Origin: Verrucomicrobia subdivision 3 bacterium UBA7542
GTDB lineage: Bacteria > Verrucomicrobiota > Verrucomicrobiia > Limisphaerales > UBA11358
Reading direction: 5' to 3'
Length of the DNA: 18,533 nucleotides
NCBI GenBank assembly: GCA_002479245.1
Contig: DLMG01000238.1
Location: 1 to 18,533, forward strand
Of the stretch, positions 1-6,332 are shown piece after piece (the stretch's first letter is position 1; each line of letters opens with the position of its first letter). Position numbers and translations under genes: made by a program. Under the pieces are notes generated by a model. It was not told where the DNA came from. It saw only the letters and a list, made by a program, of their open reading frames with translations, and did not search any database.

Positions 1-213
1 TTCGGTGGTCCTCCGGCAGAGCCAGAGGATTTCCTGGGGATTTAATTTCAGGGCGGCATGTCATTGGGGGATTTACATTCCAAACACCTTCTCCGAATCG
101 CACGCACGATTCTGTAAAGAACCAAGACACCTAAAACGGAATATCTCTTCGATCGTCGCCAATGCGCCAGAAGTTATCTCGTTATGTAAAAATCTGAGGC
201 ACCAACGAGAGCA
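1..213. other. Intergenic stretch with no recognisable gene
   Basis: I see no convincing coding region, RNA gene or promoter here. Short open frames exist on both strands but lack family features and start/stop context. The stretch may belong to the upstream or downstream region of a gene outside the window. Confidence 0.5.
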
Positions 214-343
214 AAACGGGTTCTGAGTATTGACACAAGTTTGCTTTTTCAGGTGGTAAAGCCGGTTGGCCACGTGAGTCCATGTCCCCATCTTTAACCG
301 GTCCGCCATCTATTTCAACGTCATTGTCGGCTCCTGCCGCAAT
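214..343. repeat. Direct repeat copy A (~130 bp)
   Basis: This segment matches bases 5495-5617 in the same orientation, from AAACGGGT...GAGTATTGACACAAGTTT at the left to CTCCTGCCGCAAT at the right. By eye identity is about four fifths or a little more, with one ~6-bp gap in a T-rich stretch. The two copies flank the GH30 and pectate-lyase-like genes. No protein family is recognisable in it. It could be a dispersed intergenic repeat or a remnant of an insertion sequence end. Confidence 0.85.
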
Positions 344-369
344 TAGGTCGCATCTCGAAGCCCCGGCGC

Positions 370-386
370 GCGGCTGCCTCAGCCGC
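370..386. repeat. Perfect hairpin, 7-bp stem and 3-nt loop
   Basis: GCGGCTG, CCT, CAGCCGC can fold into a perfect stem-loop. It lies in the gene-free region between direct repeat copy A and the GH30 gene, among other hairpins, so it is probably another dispersed palindromic repeat. There is no T-tract, so an intrinsic terminator is unlikely. Confidence 0.5.
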
Positions 387-521
387 AGCACGTTCGACAA
401 CCCAAAAACCCATGGAATTTTGTGCGCTCATTCGGCAATCCGGGCTGCTGCGGGTGGGACACCTACGCTCCGTTCCATTTGGGCAACACGCCCTCAAGAT
501 GCACCCCCGTAGTCGTGGGGC

Positions 522-535
522 CGGACTTCGGTCCG
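522..535. repeat. CGGAC-TTCG-GTCCG hairpin (shared with 5626-5639)
   Basis: A perfect 5-bp stem closes a TTCG tetraloop. The surrounding GGCCGGACTTCGGT string recurs at 5624-5637, where one stem pair becomes G-T. The two occurrences lie near the two direct repeat copies, but at very different distances from them (about 180 bp here, 9 bp there). This suggests either a separate small repeat or an insertion in this copy. Confidence 0.55.
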
Positions 536-568
536 TAGGGATATCGCGCTGAGGCTGTTTCAAAACTT

Positions 569-643
569 GTAGCAGCGGAGGTAAGTCCGCTCCAATCTCA
601 TGCAAAATCTGAGAAAGGTGAGCCGACTCACGTCGGCTGCTAC
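569..643. repeat. REPIN-like inverted doublet of a 24-bp hairpin repeat
   Basis: Two 24-bp units (569-592 and 620-643) lie in inverted orientation, both carrying the outer octamer GTAGCAGC/GCTGCTAC. Each unit folds by itself (575-579 with 586-590; 622-627 with 632-637), and the pair can also fold together. Comparing the units shows a G-C to C-G swap at one stem pair, so the structure rather than the exact sequence is kept. The doublet sits 13 bp downstream of the GH30 stop codon, where it could stabilise or terminate that transcript. That regulatory role is an inference. Confidence 0.75.
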
Positions 644-656
644 GATAAGAGGACAA

Positions 657-2099
657 TCAGTTGTTAAAAACAAACGTGACGATTGATTGTGAAGGCATGG
701 TGGCTTTTACGGCTTTTTTATCGGTCCAAACCTGGAAGATAGTGTCTTTGTTTCCAACATTGAGAATGACCACAGCCACTTTGCCGTCGGGATTCAGGAA
801 GGCAGTGGTGAGCAAATTATCATCGTTTGAGGAGGCGATAATCCTTTTTGCGCCGGGTTTGATAAACCGGGAGAAATGGCCAAAGACATAATACGTATTC
901 AGGTACACCAGTTCATCTTTCCTGCTGTCGTACATGATCGGTGAAGTGCCATGACAACCGACGTGACAAGGGCCTCCGGTTTCATCCAGCAACAGATTCC
1001 AGAACACCCAGCCTTCGGTCCAGTTGTTGAGATCCAGGATCATTGATTTGGCCAGACGTTCGGAAGTATCCCACTCGTTCAGCCTCTCCGGGTCATCGAG
1101 ATTGCCCCGGCCCAGCCCGGCCTCGGTATAAATCAGGTGTTTATCAGGAAAGGCATCATGGACCAGCCTCACATTGTCGTAATGGTTGCCCACATACCAA
1201 TGAAAGCCGGTGCCCCAGACATATTTTGAAGCTTCGGGATCGTCGTAAACCACCTGGGCGCGCTGGTACATGATTCCCCGGTTATGGTCCCAAATCATCA
1301 ATTTTACATCCGATAAATCGTTTTTCTTAAGTGTCGGACCCAGATAATTTTTGACGAAGTCGCGTTCTTCTTCCGCGGTAAAAATGCACGATTCCCAAAT
1401 CTGAACAGCCATCGGCTCATTTTGGACGGTGATCCCCCAGATGGGGATGCCCTCATCTTTGAAGGCCTTGAGGTATTTCACAAAAAAATCCGCCCAAGTC
1501 TGGTCGTATTCCGGTTTCAGCTTTCCACCATACAGCATGTCGTTGTTGGATTTCATCCAGGCCGGAGGGCTCCACGGTGAACCAAAAAGTTTGATGCCGT
1601 TATTGGCAACTTTCTGGGCCGCTTTAATAAAGGGAATCCGATCTTTTTTCTCATGGTCAATGGTGAAATATTTCAGTTCCTTGTCCCCCTCAACCGGGTC
1701 ATACGTATAAGACTCTTCGGAATAATCACAGCTTTCGATCGTTGTTCGGCAAAGGGTGTATCCGTTGCCCTTCACCGGATCGAAGCTGGCGATCAGGTAT
1801 TCCTTCTTTTTCTCGGGAGACAATCTTGAAAAAGTCACCGATGCGGCATCGGTAAAAGCGCCGCCGAAACCTTCGATGGTCTGAAAAGTTTTTGTCGGGT
1901 CCACCATGACGGTCGGATAGTTTTCATCCGGCTGGTCCAAAGGTGCAAAAGCCAGTCTTCCTTTATACTCCAGCCTGGATTGGGAAGACCTGGCGGTCAA
2001 ATAATAGGAGGCTTCCTTTAATTCAGCACCCTGCGGTTGAATCACAGGGGTGAATGTGCCCGAAAGGATCAATAAAATCAGAATCTTGTTCATGGACAT
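657..2099 (-). CDS. Secreted glycoside hydrolase family 30 enzyme (glucosylceramidase-like)
   Basis: This protein resembles GH30 retaining glycosidases, which include beta-glucosylceramidases, beta-1,6-glucanases and xylanases. Numbering is from an upstream TTG at 2129. The TIM-barrel opens with TIEGFGGAFTDAA (84-96), a family hallmark. The acid/base Glu is E238 in TVQNEP, and the nucleophile is probably E336 in IYTEAG. The C-terminal ~75 residues look like the usual beta-sandwich. I prefer the ATG at 2099 (or 2093), because MNKILILLILSGTF then begins a Sec signal peptide and the TTG at 2129 has no well-spaced ribosome site. The length (~480 aa) is normal for the family. Substrate cannot be settled from sequence. 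The next gene upstream on the same strand is a pectate-lyase-fold protein, which fits a role in plant or microbial polysaccharide breakdown outside the cell. Confidence 0.92.
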   Translation of the reverse strand: MSMNKILILLILSGTFTPVIQPQGAELKEASYYLTARSSQSRLEYKGRLAFAPLDQPDENYPTVMVDPTKTFQTIEGFGGAFTDAASVTFSRLSPEKKKEYLIASFDPVKGNGYTLCRTTIESCDYSEESYTYDPVEGDKELKYFTIDHEKKDRIPFIKAAQKVANNGIKLFGSPWSPPAWMKSNNDMLYGGKLKPEYDQTWADFFVKYLKAFKDEGIPIWGITVQNEPMAVQIWESCIFTAEEERDFVKNYLGPTLKKNDLSDVKLMIWDHNRGIMYQRAQVVYDDPEASKYVWGTGFHWYVGNHYDNVRLVHDAFPDKHLIYTEAGLGRGNLDDPERLNEWDTSERLAKSMILDLNNWTEGWVFWNLLLDETGGPCHVGCHGTSPIMYDSRKDELVYLNTYYVFGHFSRFIKPGAKRIIASSNDDNLLTTAFLNPDGKVAVVILNVGNKDTIFQVWTDKKAVKATMPSQSIVTFVFNN

Positions 2100-2129
2100 A
2101 AAGGCTATAAGCCGGGCCTGAAACAGCAA

Positions 2130-2488
2130 GCACCTTTTGCAGATGTCGTGCCTTGATCGCGGGAATCCAAAGCCACCTCATGCAGTTAAAAAATATGCTT
2201 CCTCGACGTTTTCAGCGGAATGAGTGTTACGCCCGCCCTCACCTTTTATCCTCTCCCCCAGGAGAGGAGATAGCTTTCGATTGTTTCTGGTTTTGCGGAT
2301 AAGCGTCCGGCCAATTCAGCCATATAAATTTTCAAAGGAGCGGCGAACGATTCTCCCTCTCCTGGGGGAGAGGGCCGGGGCGAGGGCGGATGTCATCTTT
2401 GCATCCATGATGTTGTGGCTGCACCCGAAAAGTCCGGTTTCACGCCGTGTCACCCACTAAAAATATCGAAGAACCAAAATTGTGACGT
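2130..2488. other. Intergenic region with a paired hairpin repeat
   Basis: This gap of ~360 bp separates the two carbohydrate-active genes. Its main content is an inverted pair of CCCTCTCC/GGAGAGGG hairpins (listed separately). I see no coding region. The pair lies downstream of the pectate-lyase-like gene and upstream of the GH30 gene, so it may end one transcript before the other begins. Confidence 0.6.
2231..2390. repeat. Inverted doublet of CCTCTCC-type hairpin repeats
   Basis: The left unit has a perfect 8-bp stem TCCTCTCC/GGAGAGGA (2249-2256 with 2261-2268). The right unit has CCCTCTCC/GGAGAGGG (2355-2362 with 2367-2374). The flanks GCCCGCCCTCACC and CGGGGCGAGGGCGG are in inverse orientation, so the pair forms one large imperfect palindrome around an ~85-bp spacer. 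A third unit lies at 18381-18422. Similar 'ctcaccccggccctctcccc' strings are common dispersed repeats in many bacterial genomes (established knowledge). Confidence 0.75.
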
Positions 2489-5440
2489 TTATCGTCCGGG
2501 ATATCGGGTGCGGACTGCGTACAGCGAGCTGCGGGCGGTGATGAAGAGTGTCTGGCGATCCTTTCCTCCAAATGCAAGGCTCGTCGGACGCTCCGGCACT
2601 TCGATCAAGTCAATCTGCCGGCCGGATGGTTCGTAAACGAAGATATTGCCGGCCGCGACGTAAACATTGCCCCGCTCATCCACCGCCACGCCACCTTCGC
2701 CCTCTTCGCAGAATTTCACCGGGTCAGACAAGGATCCATCGGGATTCACGGTGAACGACCAGGTTGTCTGGTCGAATTCGTTGGCAACGTAGAACCGATG
2801 GGCGGTGGAAGTGGGGGCCAGTCCATAAGTCCGGAGCAGATCGGCCGTTCCCTCGAAGCCGAATCGATTCCTGCCCGCCGCGTTTGTTCGTCCAAAATTT
2901 TGCGGCGCGGGTATGAACGTTGTGCCGTCAGGCGACAGGAACTGAAGAGGCGTCGGCGTCGCATTGGCTTGCGCATAGTCATGGCCATCGCGCCAGCGGT
3001 TTACCGGGAGAATTGCCGTCAGCCCCGGCCGTGGCGCCGTTGAGGTCGGATCAAGTGCCGTTAGCTCGTCTTCATTGCCGTCCGGACGGAACGAATACAC
3101 GGCCCGGCTTGCTGTCACGACCATCAGGTTGCCGGCGCGATCGAATGCGATCTGAACGGGTTTCGGAGAACGATCGGTCACAATCTTGAGCGCGTGGTTC
3201 TCTGGCGACCACCGATAAATGCGGTTCCAGCGCGAATCCACAAAATAAACATTCCCGGAGGGATCAACCGCGGCGGACTCGATATCGTTGAATCCGGAGA
3301 CCAGCTTTTCGATTTTTGCGCCGGACGCGAGCACCGGAGATGAGGGTGAGCGACGAGGTTTGGGCGCATGGCCGGAAACCTTTAACCAGGCTATTTCCCG
3401 GGAACGGACCTCCGCGTCAAAGGTCCGGTCAAAGAGAGCGTTGTCGAAGTTGAGTTTGCCGGGGCCGTAAACATGGATGTTGTGGAATTGAAGATCAGCG
3501 CAAGCTCCATCGAGAACCACGGCGCTGCGGAACGGCGCCTCGATGGACCCGATGCGGTAGAGATAGAGATTGGCGAAGGAAAGGTTGCGGCAATCGGAAA
3601 TGGAGACGGGCAGGCAATTCGGGCTTTCCGCCCGCTCCTCTTCCATCTGGCAGGCATCGATTTGCCAATTGGATACGTTTCGGAAGATCATTTCATTGCG
3701 AACATGATGCTCGCTGGAGAGCGCGTAGATCCTACCCTCGGTTGCGGTGTCGGAAACGCAAATGCCAGCCTGCGCGTACGTGCTGGGTGTCCAAATGTTT
3801 GCGAACGTCCCGCCACCACCGTCGGTCACCCAGAGACTGTAACCTTCCGAATCCCAGCGGCGGTTGGGATCGGGATCGCCGGAACGGTTGCTGTTGTAGG
3901 GCTGGACGCGCGTTCCGTCGGGGTAGAACGTGCCGTGGCCGCCCAAAAACCGGACATCGTCCACGAGCGAATCCTTCCCCGCCATCCATTTGAGCGCCAC
4001 CGCCCGGGTGTTATTGGCGCCGGAATCCAACCCGATGCCGACGATGATGTTTGATCCGCCCTTGGGCGCTTGGATCATCGGTTTGAAGCTGCCGAGGTCG
4101 GTAAATGTCCGGGTGCCATCGGCCAGGCTGATTTGGGTGGTGATGGGATTGAGGCCAATGAGGATCGTATCGGGCTTGAGCTCGAGTGTGTCGGTTATGT
4201 TATACCGCCCCTTCGGCAGAAAAATGACGCGTTGTTGGGCGATGGCAGCTTTAAATGCTTCCGTGTCATCGTTGGTGCCGTCGCCTTTGGCGCCGAACGA
4301 CTTGATGCCTGCCCAGGTTTCCACCGGAGGCAGCGCGGGGATGTCGGAAGGAGGCAGTGGCGGCATTGATTTTAGCGCTTCGGTTTCGCAGGTCTCCTTG
4401 ACCACCGGAATCTCCCCAAGATCAGCGATGTGCAACCCGTGAATGAATGATTTGATCCGGTAAAGCCCGCCGGTGCCCGCGATCTGCCGGCCGCTTTCAC
4501 GAAATTGGGCCAGGATGGGGACTTGCCGGCACACGACGTTTTCCAGGCTGATCTCGGTGCGGGCGTTTTTCTCGTCGCTGATGATCAGCGCCGGACCGCT
4601 GATGTTCTCCAGGCGCGAGTCTTTCAACCACAATTCTTCGGCGCGGTTTTCGTTGATTTCGATGGCGGTCGGCACATTCCTGAACTGGTTGCGAATCAAC
4701 GTCAGACCGGCTTCTTCACACTTGATGGCCGCCCGGCGCTGGTCTTCAAACGAGGCATCCACCAGGGCAAAGGGCCAGCTTGGGGAAGGCTTTCTTGCAA
4801 GGATTCCGTAATCGCCCCCGTGGAAGCGAAGGTCTTCGGCCTCGTTGCCAACCTCTTCAATGCCAGCCCGGCCCGAACCGATGTGAAAATCAATGTGCGC
4901 CAGGTAACAGTGCTGCGCATAATGGGACCGGACACAAACGGCCGCGGGATTGCCGTCCTGGATTTCGAAATCAATATTGGCCAGCGCGCTGTAAAACGTG
5001 CCCGGATTGGCATCGGCAATTTCGGAACCGCCGGATTCGCCTCCGAAATTGCGCCGGCGCCCGCCCGTGAACCAGACCACGTACTTGCGCTCGCCCTCCT
5101 GAAAGCCGGGAGTACTGGCGCCGAGAACGAGCACCGGACGATTCGTTCCGTAACCGAAAAGACGGACACCGGGCGGAATTTGAAGCGTGTGTGAAAGTCG
5201 ATAACGGCCTTCGGGGATCAACACGACACCTTTTCCCAGGGCGGTTTGCGTGACCTGATTGATGGCCGCTTCGATCACGGCCGTGTCATCCGCAACACCG
5301 TCTCCCTTCAACTCCGGAAACGATTCCTTTGAAAGCCGGATCGCGCCTGGGTCATCGGGACACGCGGTATAGAACGACGCCCCGTAAACCGGAACGGCGG
5401 CCAACAGCAGGCAGACCAGCAACAAGTGTTTGGTATTCAT
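2489..5440 (-). CDS. Secreted pectate-lyase-superfamily protein with C-terminal SMP-30/gluconolactonase-like propeller
   Basis: Numbering is from the ATG at 5494. I take the start at 5440 (residue 19) because MNTKHLLLVCLLLAAVPVYG is then a clean Sec signal peptide, and the preceding 18 codons abut a dispersed repeat. Two right-handed beta-helix entry motifs of the Pectate_lyase_3 type are visible: FPELKGDGVADDTAVIEAAI (59-78) and IKSFGAKGDGTNDDTEAFKAA (397-417), each followed by an I/FLPxGRY strand and a 'GVRLFGYG' or 'TILIGLNP' turn. From ~725 to the end, repeated 'AVDPSGNVYFVD', 'AFDRAGNLMVV' and 'AVDERGNVYVAAGNIFVY' blades and the ending 'LAFGGKDRQTLFITA' match SMP-30/gluconolactonase beta-propellers. 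It probably binds or cleaves a polyuronide or related polysaccharide outside the cell; the reaction cannot be assigned. It is long because of the fusion. The GH30 gene lies downstream on the same strand. Confidence 0.85.
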   Translation of the reverse strand: MNTKHLLLVCLLLAAVPVYGASFYTACPDDPGAIRLSKESFPELKGDGVADDTAVIEAAINQVTQTALGKGVVLIPEGRYRLSHTLQIPPGVRLFGYGTNRPVLVLGASTPGFQEGERKYVVWFTGGRRRNFGGESGGSEIADANPGTFYSALANIDFEIQDGNPAAVCVRSHYAQHCYLAHIDFHIGSGRAGIEEVGNEAEDLRFHGGDYGILARKPSPSWPFALVDASFEDQRRAAIKCEEAGLTLIRNQFRNVPTAIEINENRAEELWLKDSRLENISGPALIISDEKNARTEISLENVVCRQVPILAQFRESGRQIAGTGGLYRIKSFIHGLHIADLGEIPVVKETCETEALKSMPPLPPSDIPALPPVETWAGIKSFGAKGDGTNDDTEAFKAAIAQQRVIFLPKGRYNITDTLELKPDTILIGLNPITTQISLADGTRTFTDLGSFKPMIQAPKGGSNIIVGIGLDSGANNTRAVALKWMAGKDSLVDDVRFLGGHGTFYPDGTRVQPYNSNRSGDPDPNRRWDSEGYSLWVTDGGGGTFANIWTPSTYAQAGICVSDTATEGRIYALSSEHHVRNEMIFRNVSNWQIDACQMEEERAESPNCLPVSISDCRNLSFANLYLYRIGSIEAPFRSAVVLDGACADLQFHNIHVYGPGKLNFDNALFDRTFDAEVRSREIAWLKVSGHAPKPRRSPSSPVLASGAKIEKLVSGFNDIESAAVDPSGNVYFVDSRWNRIYRWSPENHALKIVTDRSPKPVQIAFDRAGNLMVVTASRAVYSFRPDGNEDELTALDPTSTAPRPGLTAILPVNRWRDGHDYAQANATPTPLQFLSPDGTTFIPAPQNFGRTNAAGRNRFGFEGTADLLRTYGLAPTSTAHRFYVANEFDQTTWSFTVNPDGSLSDPVKFCEEGEGGVAVDERGNVYVAAGNIFVYEPSGRQIDLIEVPERPTSLAFGGKDRQTLFITARSSLYAVRTRYPGR

Positions 5441-5494
5441 CTTGTCAGTTGAGTGGATTTTGGCTCGTTGATGCAAGTGCGATTTTGGATGCAT

Positions 5495-5617
5495 AAACGG
5501 GTCCCGAGTATTGACACAAGTTTTTTAGGTGGTAAAGCTGGTTGGCCACATGAGTCCATGCCCCATAGTTAATGGTATGCCATCCATTTCAACGTCATTT
5601 TTGTCTCCTGCCGCAAT
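5495..5617. repeat. Direct repeat copy B (~123 bp)
   Basis: This is the second copy of the repeat at 214-343, in the same orientation. Its left edge coincides with the most upstream possible ATG of the pectate-lyase-like gene, which argues against that start. It lies in the ~310-bp divergent gap between that gene and the small membrane protein gene. No other content is recognisable there apart from the TTCG hairpin at 5626-5639. Confidence 0.85.
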
Positions 5618-5625
5618 CGCCGGGC

Positions 5626-5639
5626 CGGACTTCGGTTCG
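5626..5639. repeat. CGGAC-TTCG-GTTCG hairpin
   Basis: This is the second occurrence of the TTCG-loop hairpin at 522-535. One stem pair is G-T rather than G-C. It starts 9 bp after direct repeat copy B. Confidence 0.45.
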
Positions 5640-5753
5640 TAAAAGTTTGTTTGCTGGAAACGTTTTTTCGCCATTGACCGCTCATGCCGATGGATGACAC
5701 CTTTTCGGCACGACGCTTACACTCGGCAGTGCTGAGAGAATTGTTTTGAAAAG

Positions 5754-6332
5754 ATGCGCCTGCCCGTTCTTGAAAATGGTGCCACCGGAGACGCGGCTTC
5801 ACAGAGAAGAAGCCGCGCGGTTTTCATTTTCACCGGATGCTTGCTGCTGTTGCTGCTGCTGGGCTGGGTGGATTACATTACGGGCTATGAACTCGGGTTT
5901 TTCGTATTTTACACCGCGCCGATTGGGCTGGCCGCCTGGTACCTGGGACGCTGGCCTGGCATCTGGATGGCCCTGGGGGCAACGATAGCCTGGTGGCTGG
6001 CAGATGCTTTGGCCGGAGCAAAATATTCCTCACGGTTTTCTTTTTGGTGGAACAGCACCATTCATTTTTCGGCGTTTGTGATCAACGCCGTGACCATTGC
6101 GAAAATCAAGCTGGAACTAAGACATCGCAACGCGCTGGCGGCCAAACTCGAAGCCGCCCGCCAGACCTTGCGCGCGACGGCCAGGGTTCTGCCCGCCTGT
6201 CCCCTATGCGGCAAAGCCCATCCCCAGACCGGGCGGAACGGCCACGCCGAGCTGCGGGATCTGGCCCGAGGCAACGCCGACCTCAACGGCGCTCTCTGTG
6301 AAGAATGTGCTCAACCCGCACGAAGGAGTTGA
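5754..6332 (+). CDS. Small membrane protein with a CxxC...CxxC tail
   Basis: The 192-residue product has about four hydrophobic segments (roughly 22-43, 47-66, 69-88 and 103-118), a short charged helix likely to be coiled-coil (118-142), then a tail with CPLC (149-152) and CEEC (182-185). The motif GYELGFFVFYTAPIGLAAWYLG resembles the membrane-sensing N-terminus of some bacterial histidine kinases and diguanylate cyclases. The tail resembles a degenerate form of the 'LPICxxCKKI...HGICPDC' module often found at the end of such signalling proteins in this lineage. No kinase, cyclase or HTH domain is present, so this may be a stand-alone sensor or a truncated signalling protein. The four cysteines probably bind zinc (inference). 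The start has a GAAAAG stretch just upstream. The 3' end overlaps the next gene by up to 35 bp. Confidence 0.7.
   Translation: MRLPVLENGATGDAASQRRSRAVFIFTGCLLLLLLLGWVDYITGYELGFFVFYTAPIGLAAWYLGRWPGIWMALGATIAWWLADALAGAKYSSRFSFWWNSTIHFSAFVINAVTIAKIKLELRHRNALAAKLEAARQTLRATARVLPACPLCGKAHPQTGRNGHAELRDLARGNADLNGALCEECAQPARRS

Noticed and set aside
230..260. TTGACA in the direct repeat as a sigma70 -35 box
   Set aside because: No -10-like hexamer lies 16-18 bp downstream in either copy of the repeat, so a promoter cannot be supported.
1..656. Several 70-110-codon frames in the left gene-free region
   Set aside because: They cross hairpin repeats, lack ribosome sites and domains, and overlap each other on both strands.
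3473..5194. Long plus-strand frames (193 and 229 codons) opposite the pectate-lyase-like gene
   Set aside because: These are antisense shadows with no start context or domain. The minus-strand product shows clear beta-helix motifs.
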